DNA of 21,380 nt from a virus: positions 1 to 21,380 of the IMG/VR virus record IMGVR_UViG_3300017728_000136; one strand, written 5' to 3'. Both the position numbers and the translations under genes were made by a program. Shown here piece by piece: positions 7,122-11,551 of the stretch (position 1 is its first letter; every line of letters starts with the position of its first letter). The notes beneath the pieces were generated by a model. It had not been told where the DNA came from and made no database searches. It saw only the letters and a program-made list of their open reading frames with translations.

Positions 7122-7735
7122 ATATCTTTGCATTACATACGTCACCGTACCAAGCAGCCAGAGAGATGTGCGACAAGCATGTTGTCAAGATGCCTGTTGA
7201 GACGGCACAAATGCTTTCCACTATTCACCGTATGCTCGATGGAGATCCTTATGTTGGTTACGCAAAGAATGGTCGCCGCCTTCAGCGATGGCGACACCAC
7301 ACTGATGCGCCTAGTGGTGATGTGCTATATCGTGCTACTATGATGAATCATCCCTGCACCATTTGGGCAAGGGAGACACTAGGTAACTATCGCTGGCTAG
7401 CGACTCATGGTATCGCTCTCTGTGACGAGTACACACGACGCTACGGACGCACACATGGATCCAGAGAGGTTCTAGAGTACTGCAAGGAAACGGAACCAGA
7501 GAACCTTCCTGTGGATCACAGACAGACTCCGTTCCCGCAAGCGATGCCCGATTATTGCAAGGTAATGGGCAATTCAGTTTCTGCCTACAAGAAGTATTAT
7601 GTGGCAGAGAAGAGACGATTTGCCACATGGAAGCAACCAGCAGAAATGCCTAAGTGGTTCGATCAGGCTTGCTTGACAGAAGATTGCCTAAAAAGAGTTG
7701 ACGAGATTATCGAGAAAACCTCTCACGACAGTTGA
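7118..7735 (+). CDS. conserved phage protein of unknown function (205 aa)
   Basis: ATG 7118 overlaps the stop of the DUF4406 gene by four bases (ATGA). The N-terminus MNIFALHTSPYQAAREMCDK followed by HVVKMPVETAQMLSTIHRML matches a small protein I remember as widespread in marine T4-like phages and often left as hypothetical. Several His, Cys and Arg residues cluster there (CDKHVVKM), and MMNHPCTIWARE and GNSVSAYKKYYVAEKRRFATW follow. These conserved polar blocks suggest an enzyme acting on a nucleotide or nucleic acid, but I cannot name the reaction. Its coupling with the nucleotide-metabolism-like gene upstream hints at a joint role. The promoter at 7732 begins within its stop codon. Confidence 0.7.
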   Translation: MNIFALHTSPYQAAREMCDKHVVKMPVETAQMLSTIHRMLDGDPYVGYAKNGRRLQRWRHHTDAPSGDVLYRATMMNHPCTIWARETLGNYRWLATHGIALCDEYTRRYGRTHGSREVLEYCKETEPENLPVDHRQTPFPQAMPDYCKVMGNSVSAYKKYYVAEKRRFATWKQPAEMPKWFDQACLTEDCLKRVDEIIEKTSHDS

Positions 7736-7759
7736 CAAACCATCCGATGATGATATAAT
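7732..7759 (+). promoter_or_regulatory. sigma70-type promoter with TTGACAAACC element
   Basis: TTGACA at 7732-7737 and TATAAT at 7754-7759 have a 16-bp spacer and share the ten-base TTGACAAACC with the promoters at 6625, 8228 and 9527. It drives a short leader ORF, the structured segment 7857-7977 and tRNA-Lys. Confidence 0.87.
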
Positions 7760-7783
7760 AAAGACTCACCAACGGAGACAGTG

Positions 7784-7813
7784 ATGACTTGGACCGACCT
7801 AAAACACATTTAA
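7784..7813 (+). CDS. possible nine-codon leader peptide (MTWTDLKHI)
   Basis: GGAG (7774-7777) lies six bases before ATG 7784, and the frame closes at TAA 7811-7813. It is the first possible ORF after the promoter at 7732 and precedes a second promoter and a structured RNA. The good ribosome-binding site argues for translation, but the length gives no statistical support. Confidence 0.3.
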   Translation: MTWTDLKHI

Positions 7814-7842
7814 ACTTTTGTCCGTTATTTATGATTAACCTA

Positions 7843-7851
7843 TGATATACT
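7843..7851 (+). promoter_or_regulatory. probable extended -10 promoter upstream of the structured leader
   Basis: TGATATACT (TG 7843-7844, -10 TATACT 7846-7851) fits an extended -10 promoter; no good -35 lies at 15-18 bp. The predicted start is about 7858, the 5' edge of the hairpin-rich segment. Confidence 0.5.
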
Positions 7852-7856
7852 ATAGG

Positions 7857-7977
7857 CACCGTTGGGGGTTCTCCCCAGCCCGAGTTTGATCGACTTACTC
7901 GGAACAAACAACAGGCATCCAAGTTTAGGGTTCTTAGGTCAAACCCTGGCGTTACGCGGACTCGCCAACCGCACACT
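7857..7977 (+). ncRNA. candidate structured RNA / tRNA-Lys 5' leader
   Basis: This 120-base stretch has no ORF with a ribosome-binding site but several hairpins in a row: TTGGGG-GTTCT-CCCCAG (7862-7878), CCGAGT/ACTCGG (7880-7902), AGGGTT/AACCCT (7927-7947) and TGGCG/CGCCA (7947-7967; the last two share one base). There is no T-rich terminator before tRNA-Lys at 7978, so the RNA is either a processed leader or a separate small RNA cut off by RNase P. I do not recognise an RNA family. Confidence 0.5.
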
Positions 7978-8050
7978 GGCTCTGTAACTCAATTGGTAGA
8001 GTAGCGGCCTTTTAAGCCGAACGTTCTGGGTTCGAGTCCCAGCGGAGCCA
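7978..8050 (+). tRNA. tRNA-Lys (anticodon TTT)
   Basis: Acceptor GGCTCTG/CGGAGCC, D-stem ACTC/GAGT, anticodon stem GCGGC/GCCGA (outer pair mismatched) with loop CTTTTAA, T-arm CTGGG-TTCGAGT-CCCAG, discriminator A. It reads AAA/AAG. CCA is not encoded. Confidence 0.93.
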
Positions 8051-8068
8051 TTCTTGGAGAACACTAAT

Positions 8069-8254
8069 ATGAACAACGAAGAACTCATCAACTTCCCGTG
8101 CAACATGCAACTGCCTCAAGCCTATATTGATACTCTCATTGATATGGCAGAAGAATACAACATGACGACAGAGCAGTTGGCTCGAAACTGCGTTGCAGAT
8201 TTTATCAAGAAAGTTAACCCAAGAGGGTTGACAAACCGTTCAACCACTGTATAA
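8069..8254 (+). CDS. small protein with possible ribbon-helix-helix fold (61 aa)
   Basis: ATG 8069 is chosen because GGAG (8056-8059) is nine bases upstream; the TTG at 8054 overlaps that site. After MNNEELINFP there is a short strand (CNMQLP) followed by two helices, AYIDTLIDMAEEYN and TTEQLARNCVADFIKK. This strand-helix-helix pattern resembles CopG/Arc-type DNA-binding dimers, including the MTxEQLARNxVxxFI run. A transcription-regulator role is therefore plausible but unproven. The leader GGAGAACACTA is shared with the genes at 11551 and 14069. The 3' end of the gene contains the next promoter (8228-8255). Confidence 0.65.
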   Translation: MNNEELINFPCNMQLPQAYIDTLIDMAEEYNMTTEQLARNCVADFIKKVNPRGLTNRSTTV

Positions 8255-8255
8255 T
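8228..8255 (+). promoter_or_regulatory. sigma70-type promoter with TTGACAAACC element
   Basis: TTGACA at 8228-8233 and TATAAT at 8250-8255 have a 16-bp spacer. It lies inside the end of the preceding gene and drives the HTH gene at 8338 through an 80-base leader. Confidence 0.88.
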
Positions 8256-8279
8256 ATACGAAGTCGAGTCAAGGAACAC

Positions 8280-8318
8280 GGATGCGATTCCACGACTCTT
8301 AAACTTAAACAAGCATCC
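8280..8318 (+). promoter_or_regulatory. leader hairpin with six-codon mini-ORF before the HTH gene
   Basis: GGATGC (8280-8285) pairs with GCATCC (8313-8318). Within the loop, ATG 8282 opens the mini-ORF MRFHDS (stop 8300-8302), with AAGGA at 8271-8275 as a possible ribosome-binding site. A competing pairing GAGTC/GACTC also exists. This could be an attenuation-like leader or only an mRNA-stabilising fold. Confidence 0.35.
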
Positions 8319-8337
8319 ACAACTGGAGCATTGTGTT

Positions 8338-8607
8338 ATGAACAACACTCTCACCAAGAAGCGCCGTGTCATCAACTACCTCGCCAGCGGCAAGGGTCTC
8401 ACCCCGAACGAAGCCAAGAGCCGATTCGGCGTTGGTAATCTCCGAGCCACCATCAGCGACATTCGTTCGCAGGTCGAGGCGTTCGGTAACTGGGAAATCA
8501 CTAGCGAGTCCACCGCTACTGGTATGACCCGTTACTTCATGGAGGATACCCACCCTGGCAATCGAACCTACGGTTACGACGCCGAAGGTAACCGCTACTC
8601 TCTCTGA
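8338..8607 (+). CDS. helix-turn-helix DNA-binding protein (89 aa)
   Basis: ATG 8338 has GGAG (8325-8328) nine bases upstream. The N-terminal half (TLTKKRRVINYLASGKGLTP then NEAKSRFGVGNLRATISDIR) is a winged-helix/HTH domain: helix, turn, recognition helix with NLRATISDIR. The wing region contains EAFGNWEI and TGMTRYFMED, and the protein ends with GYDAEGNRY. I know closely similar small HTH proteins in marine T4-like phages; their targets are unknown. It has its own promoter (8228) and terminator (8627), so it is a single-gene unit. Its codons are strikingly C-ending (AAC, CTC, ACC, ATC) compared with the neighbours, which suggests selection for high expression. Confidence 0.82.
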   Translation: MNNTLTKKRRVINYLASGKGLTPNEAKSRFGVGNLRATISDIRSQVEAFGNWEITSESTATGMTRYFMEDTHPGNRTYGYDAEGNRYSL

Positions 8608-8626
8608 TATTCAGAACGAGTAGTAC

Positions 8627-8664
8627 GGGAGCCAGGTGTCGGAGGGGCACCTGGCTCCCTCTTT
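8627..8664 (+). terminator. strong rho-independent terminator after the HTH gene
   Basis: A 12-bp perfect stem GGGAGCCAGGTG / CACCTGGCTCCC (8627-8638, 8648-8659) with a nine-base loop is followed by TCTTT. The tract is short, so some read-through is possible. tRNA-Gly begins only three bases later and no promoter is visible between them. Confidence 0.87.
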
Positions 8665-8666
8665 AT

Positions 8667-8739
8667 GCGGGTGTAACTCAATTGGTAGAGTGTTAGATTT
8701 CCAATCTAAATGTTGACGGTTCGAGTCCGTTCACCCGCT
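8667..8739 (+). tRNA. tRNA-Gly (anticodon TCC)
   Basis: Acceptor GCGGGTG/CACCCGC, D-stem ACTC/GAGT, anticodon stem TTAGA/TCTAA with loop TTTCCAA, T-arm GACGG-TTCGAGT-CCGTT, discriminator T as usual for Gly. It reads GGA/GGG. CCA is not encoded. Confidence 0.93.
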
Positions 8740-8741
8740 TT

Positions 8742-9341
8742 ATGAAAAGTGATTTCATTATTGATCCGATCGGTAAGAAAGATGCGGAGGGCTTGCTCCT
8801 TCAGTATCACTATCTCAAGGATCACTCCAAAGGTTTCAAGTCTGGATACAATTATGGACTCTTCAAAGACGAACCAATCTCATCAGAAGGAAGTCTTGGG
8901 GTATGTATTTTCACGGGACTACCAGTTCCCGAATTGGCCCAGTCAGCCTTCGGATTACAACGTGATCAACAGGACGGGCTTTTTGAACTTAGCAGGTTGT
9001 GTCTGCACCCCTCCATCCAACGAAGTGAAAAAAATATGGCGACATGGTTCGTTTCGAGATGTCTGCGAAGGTTGCGACAGACAACTATGGTTAGAGCGGT
9101 CCTGAGTTACGCAGACGCCGACTATCACGAAGGAACCATTTATAGAGCAGCAAATTTTGATTACTATGGAATGACGGCCCCGAAGAAAGACTTCTGGATC
9201 AAACAGGAAGACGGATCATTCGTCAAGCATAGTAGAGGTAAGATGAGCGGACTCGACGGAGAGTGGCGCGATAGAAGTAGGAAGCATCGCTTCCTTATGG
9301 TTTATGATAAGACATTAAATGTTCTTTGGAACAAGGAGTAG
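8742..9341 (+). CDS. mom-like: Mom-like DNA adenine-modification protein (GNAT fold)
   Basis: The 199-residue product resembles phage Mu Mom, which converts adenine in DNA to N6-(methyl)carbamoyl-adenine and so protects against restriction. Supporting features: LLLQYHYLKDHSKG near residues 18-31 with a His-Tyr pair; a GNAT-like core strand GVCIFTG; FELSRLCLHPSIQ near 81-93; and SYADADYHEGTIYRAANFDY near 122-141, matching the family pattern SYAD-x(n)-G-T-I-Y-x-A-x-N. The His/Tyr and Asp match residues I recall as implicated in catalysis or iron binding in Mu Mom, unverified here. The start ATG lies two bases after tRNA-Gly and has no Shine-Dalgarno, and the gene sits behind a terminator, so its expression may depend on read-through and tRNA processing. 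No methylase or com-like gene is seen nearby. Confidence 0.75.
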   Translation: MKSDFIIDPIGKKDAEGLLLQYHYLKDHSKGFKSGYNYGLFKDEPISSEGSLGVCIFTGLPVPELAQSAFGLQRDQQDGLFELSRLCLHPSIQRSEKNMATWFVSRCLRRLRQTTMVRAVLSYADADYHEGTIYRAANFDYYGMTAPKKDFWIKQEDGSFVKHSRGKMSGLDGEWRDRSRKHRFLMVYDKTLNVLWNKE

Positions 9342-9344
9342 AAC

Positions 9345-9506
9345 ATGCTTAAGGTATTCGGAAAGATTCTTTACATTCTGGCGTTCGTTTCAATTCTTCT
9401 TTCTATCTGGGTTTACCAAACGGATGAAACTCTCGGAACCTTCATCGGTCTTTGGGTTCCTACTCTTCTGCTGATCGGACCTTCTTGTCCGTGGCGGAAG
9501 GAGTGA
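9345..9506 (+). CDS. small membrane protein with two hydrophobic segments (53 aa)
   Basis: ATG 9345 follows AAGGAG (9333-9338), which lies at the end of the Mom-like gene. The protein begins MLKVFGKILYILAFVSILLS and has two membrane segments (about residues 7-24 and 32-46) joined by an acidic loop (YQTDETLG), ending in CPWRKE. Both ends carry positive charges, so they probably face the cytoplasm. Function unknown; a superinfection-exclusion or holin-like role is only speculation. It is cotranscribed with the Mom-like gene. Confidence 0.65.
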   Translation: MLKVFGKILYILAFVSILLSIWVYQTDETLGTFIGLWVPTLLLIGPSCPWRKE

Positions 9507-9526
9507 AAAAAAGTTTGAGAACAGGG

Positions 9527-9554
9527 TTGACAAACCCACCACTACGAGTATAAT
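9527..9554 (+). promoter_or_regulatory. sigma70-type promoter with TTGACAAACC element, driving the ncRNA candidate
   Basis: TTGACA at 9527-9532 and TATAAT at 9549-9554 have a 16-bp spacer and share the ten-base TTGACAAACC. The -10 box is embedded in a perfect palindrome (9544-9560). The predicted transcription start is near 9561. Confidence 0.9.
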
Positions 9555-9560
9555 ACTCGT
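9544..9560. promoter_or_regulatory. perfect palindrome covering the -10 box, probable operator
   Basis: ACGAGTAT-A-ATACTCGT has two eight-base arms around one central base and completely covers the TATAAT of the 9527 promoter. A dimeric repressor bound here would block transcription of the ncRNA candidate. None of the sibling promoters carries such a palindrome. Confidence 0.5.
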
Positions 9561-9869
9561 ATGACAAGTGAATAAGAAATAATGTGCGGGAGACTAATTA
9601 CCTCCCACACGGGACTCGCATAATAATCTCCCACGAATGGGGATAGTGCAACCTCCAAATGGTTTAGCGACCTGTCCGTATGATGCAGAAATGCTTGTAT
9701 GAGATGATCCTTAGCGGGATGGGTGGAGGAGTTGAAGCAGGTTACTACCGACATTGTACGTTCGTGCTGCTTCTTTCAGGTATACAATAACCCTGAGTCC
9801 CATTGAATCAACACCGCCGGCGGGCGACCACGGTTTCGACTGCTTGGAACTCGCCGGCGGTTTTCTTTT
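9561..9869 (+). ncRNA. candidate ~310-nt structured noncoding RNA
   Basis: This is the largest gene-free stretch (9507-9882). It has its own promoter and ends in a terminator. A long-range helix GGGACTCG/TGAGTCCC (9611-9618 with 9794-9801) encloses a multibranched domain. Inside it lie GGATAG/CTGTCC (9641-9646 with 9672-9677), a GCA-GAAA-TGC hairpin (9685-9694), TTGTAT/ATACAA (9695-9700 with 9782-9787), ATCC/GGAT (9707-9720) and GAAGCAG/CTGCTTC (9734-9740 with 9767-9773). A 5' hairpin GTGCGGGAG/CTCCCACAC (one mismatch) lies at 9584-9610. These pairs are mutually compatible. I see no ORF with a ribosome-binding site and none of the hallmarks of tmRNA, RNase P RNA or a self-splicing intron. Confidence 0.6.
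9814..9869 (+). terminator. rho-independent terminator ending the ncRNA candidate
   Basis: A nine-base perfect GC stem CCGCCGGCG / CGCCGGCGG (9814-9822 with 9852-9860) and a 29-base loop are followed by TTTTCTTTT. The T-tract runs into the AAGGAG of the next gene, so that gene would be translated only from read-through transcripts or another start. Confidence 0.75.
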
Positions 9870-9882
9870 AAGGAGACTGAAT

Positions 9883-10050
9883 ATGGGTGGACAACACGGC
9901 GCGGGTAAAGGTGATAAATATAGGAAAGTAGATCGGGAAGCGTATTCCAAGAACTACGAAGCAATTTTCGGAAAGAAAAAAGGAAAGAAAACCAATGGTA
10001 AAGATTCTACGACTGACAAGCGGCGAAGAGATTCTCGCAACGGTGACTGA
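9883..10050 (+). CDS. small basic protein (55 aa)
   Basis: ATG 9883 lies seven bases after AAGGAG (9870-9875). The product begins MGGQHGAGKGDKYRKVDREA, contains SKNYEAIFGKKKGKK and ends with many Arg and Asp (STTDKRRRDSRNGD). It is very basic, probably largely disordered, and may bind nucleic acid. I recall similar GxGKGDKYRxVDxxxY proteins in marine T4-like phages, function unknown. Its last 56 bases overlap the next gene in another frame, an unusually long overlap. Confidence 0.68.
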   Translation: MGGQHGAGKGDKYRKVDREAYSKNYEAIFGKKKGKKTNGKDSTTDKRRRDSRNGD

Positions 10051-10300
10051 AGAGGAAACCGAATTCAAGATTGAAAAGCCCTGTCTGATTCTTCCTACGG
10101 GAAATCAGAGTATTGGACTTGCTCCGTGGCTCCCTTATGCGGATCATGATGGGCCTATTACGATCTCGAAGAACTTCATTCTCTTCAGTATCAAGCCCCA
10201 CGATGAACTCATGAATGAGTATAACACGGCGTTCGGTAGCGGTCTCGTTGTTCCTCCCAAGGGAACCGTGAGCGGACCAGCACTTACTCTGACCGAGTAG
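9995..10300 (+). CDS. conserved phage protein, possible Sm/LSm-like fold (101 aa)
   Basis: ATG 9995 is preceded by GGAAAG inside the previous gene. The product begins MVKILRLTSGEEILATVTEE, a first-strand pattern like Sm/LSm proteins (strand, SGEE turn, strand), then IEKPCLIL, APWLPYADHDGPITISKNFI and IKPHDELMNEYNTAFGSGLV. I know homologues as conserved small proteins of marine T4-like phages. An Sm-like fold would suggest RNA binding comparable to Hfq, but the assignment rests on pattern memory and could be wrong. It is encoded immediately after the ncRNA candidate, which fits an RNA-binding role only circumstantially. tRNA-Arg follows six bases after the stop. Confidence 0.7.
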   Translation: MVKILRLTSGEEILATVTEEETEFKIEKPCLILPTGNQSIGLAPWLPYADHDGPITISKNFILFSIKPHDELMNEYNTAFGSGLVVPPKGTVSGPALTLTE

Positions 10301-10306
10301 ACATAA

Positions 10307-10380
10307 GCGGGCGTGGCTCAGTTGGATAGAGCAGCGGACTTCTAATCCGCAGGTCGCAGGTTCGAGTCCTGCCGCCCGTG
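10307..10380 (+). tRNA. tRNA-Arg (anticodon TCT)
   Basis: Acceptor GCGGGCG/CGCCCGT (first pair G-U), D-stem GCTC/GAGC, anticodon stem GCGGA/TCCGC with loop CTTCTAA, T-arm GCAGG-TTCGAGT-CCTGC, discriminator G. It reads AGA/AGG. Confidence 0.93.
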
Positions 10381-10400
10381 TTCCTTCGGAGGGCAGTGTT

Positions 10401-10473
10401 TCCACGGTAGCACAATTGGTAGTGCGACACGCTGTTAACGTGTAGGTTGCTGGTTCGAGTCCAGCCCGTGGAG
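10401..10473 (+). tRNA. tRNA-Asn (anticodon GTT)
   Basis: Acceptor TCCACGG/CCGTGGA, D-arm starting GCAC, anticodon stem ACACG/CGTGT with loop CTGTTAA, T-arm GCTGG-TTCGAGT-CCAGC, discriminator G. It lies 20 bases after tRNA-Arg and reads AAC/AAT. Confidence 0.93.
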
Positions 10474-10503
10474 TTGTTAGTGTATATCTTTGAAAGGATA
10501 GTT

Positions 10504-10914
10504 ATGATGAATCGGTTTTTTTGTGGAAGTCTTCTCGGGTTTGCTGTTGGTGTTGGAGTCGCTGCAACGCCGGCGCCGCCTCAGGATGATCCGTGTGTGG
10601 GTTGGAAGTTTGATTGTGTGGTTCTGGAATCCGCGTGTCTTCTTCTTAACAATGGAGATATGAATAAGCACGCAAACGTAATGGAAAACATTCGCGTTGC
10701 TGTCGGTCGTGTGATTGCCCGTAAGCAGGGGAAGGATGTAACGAAAGTTAGACCTGACATGTACCAGTGGGAAATTACCAACATGAATGCTTCACAGCGT
10801 CTGAATCATAATAATCTTCGTGATCAGATTTTTGGCGAATTCTTCACTATGATGAAAGAAGCCAACGAGAAGAATCAGAAGGAACGACTCGACAAGAACA
10901 ACAACTCTGCTTGA
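10504..10914 (+). CDS. exported hypothetical protein (136 aa)
   Basis: AAAGGA at 10493-10498 serves ATG 10504 or ATG 10507; the first is given. The N-terminus MMNRFFCGSLLGFAVGVGVA is a signal peptide or membrane anchor, followed by a Pro-rich ATPAPPQDDPC that may be the cleavage region. The mature part has three cysteines (DDPCVGW, FDCVVL, ESACLLL), then an amphipathic helical region and a Lys/Asn/Glu-rich tail. It should sit in the periplasm or on the inner membrane. No enzymatic motif is seen and the family is not recognised. It follows tRNA-Asn without an obvious promoter. Confidence 0.7.
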   Translation: MMNRFFCGSLLGFAVGVGVAATPAPPQDDPCVGWKFDCVVLESACLLLNNGDMNKHANVMENIRVAVGRVIARKQGKDVTKVRPDMYQWEITNMNASQRLNHNNLRDQIFGEFFTMMKEANEKNQKERLDKNNNSA

Positions 10915-10916
10915 TC

Positions 10917-11282
10917 ATGAATACAAAGACGATGAACAAAGTGTTGGATATTTCTCTTCCTGTCTCTCTGGAGATACCGAGACCTAAAAAGCATGTTTCT
11001 GTTATCGTCAGAAAAAATGAAATCGTTTCTATTGGAACAAATCATTTTCGTACGCACCCCATGGCTAAAAAGTATGGGTATCGGTTTGACGAAGTACATT
11101 CCGAATTGGATGCACTGCTTCGCTACAAAGGACCGAAAGATAATTTAGTACTTCTCAATTTCAGGTACAATAGATTCGGTGATATGAGAATGAGTAAGCC
11201 TTGTAGATTTTGTTTACCTTGGTCTATTGCACTCTTCGACCGAATCTACTATACTACCAACTCAGGTATTGAACTTCTATGA
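10917..11282 (+). CDS. zinc-dependent nucleoside/nucleic-acid deaminase-like protein (121 aa)
   Basis: The product has the two zinc motifs of the cytidine-deaminase fold in order: EVHSELDALLRY (His-x-Glu, about residues 59-70) and SKPCRFCLPW (PCxxC, about 93-102), with intervening NLVLLNFRYN as the central strand and IYYTT as the next strand. The N-terminal part VSVIVRKNEIVSIGTNHFRT matches the first sheet hairpin seen in these enzymes. It would deaminate cytosine or a related base, free or in nucleic acid; substrate unknown. At 121 residues it has little beyond the core. The start ATG 10917 lies three bases after the preceding stop and lacks a Shine-Dalgarno, suggesting coupling; ATG 10932 is an alternative. 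Confidence 0.72.
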   Translation: MNTKTMNKVLDISLPVSLEIPRPKKHVSVIVRKNEIVSIGTNHFRTHPMAKKYGYRFDEVHSELDALLRYKGPKDNLVLLNFRYNRFGDMRMSKPCRFCLPWSIALFDRIYYTTNSGIELL

Positions 11283-11292
11283 AAGGAACACG

Positions 11293-11427
11293 ATGGCAAA
11301 GATGAATTCTCAGCAGTCGAAGCACGTTAACAACATGATGAAGGGCTCCAAGAAGGCGAAGCCCTCCCGAAAGGGAAATGCAGCATCACGAACTTCTCGT
11401 TCTGGAAACGGTAAGAAGATTCGTTGA
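11293..11427 (+). CDS. tiny highly basic protein (44 aa)
   Basis: ATG 11293 has AAAGGA (11282-11287) five bases upstream, overlapping the end of the deaminase-like gene. The sequence begins MAKMNSQQSKHVNNMMKGSK and continues with Lys, Arg, Ser and Gly to the end (SRSGNGKKIR). Over a quarter of residues are basic and there are almost no acidic ones, so it is likely to coat or bind nucleic acid. Family not recognised. Confidence 0.6.
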   Translation: MAKMNSQQSKHVNNMMKGSKKAKPSRKGNAASRTSRSGNGKKIR

Positions 11428-11434
11428 ATAAGTT

Positions 11435-11520
11435 GCGGTCGTGGCGGAATTGGCATACGCATCGGACTTAAAATCCGACGAGGGTAAAACCTCTTGTGGG
11501 TTCGAGTCCCACCGACCGTA
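11435..11520 (+). tRNA. tRNA-Leu (anticodon TAA)
   Basis: Acceptor GCGGTCG/CGACCGT, D-arm GCG...CGC, anticodon stem TCGGA/TCCGA with loop CTTAAAA, a long class II variable arm (CGAGGG...CCTCTT), T-arm GTGGG-TTCGAGT-CCCAC, discriminator A. At 86 bases it has the expected Leu length. It reads UUA/UUG. Confidence 0.94.
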
Positions 11521-11530
11521 TTTTCCTAAA

Positions 11531-11551
11531 TAGTAGTGGAGAACACTACTA
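11531..11551 (+). promoter_or_regulatory. hairpin presenting the Shine-Dalgarno in its loop, abutting the start codon
   Basis: TAGTAGTG-GAGAA-CACTACTA forms an 8-bp perfect stem. The GGAG sequence straddles the stem top and loop, and the last paired base is the A of ATG 11551. It should control translation of the 11551 gene. Confidence 0.55.

Noticed and set aside
7861-7969. GTTGG/CCAAC as a closing helix for the 7857 RNA
   Set aside because: It would use bases already in the first and last local hairpins, so it is not compatible with them; I kept only the local hairpins.
9814-9869. The TTTCGAC in the terminator loop first suggested a tmRNA 5' end
   Set aside because: No tRNA-like acceptor/T-arm pair, no tag reading frame and no pseudoknots in the right order; the sequence lies in the loop of a terminator.
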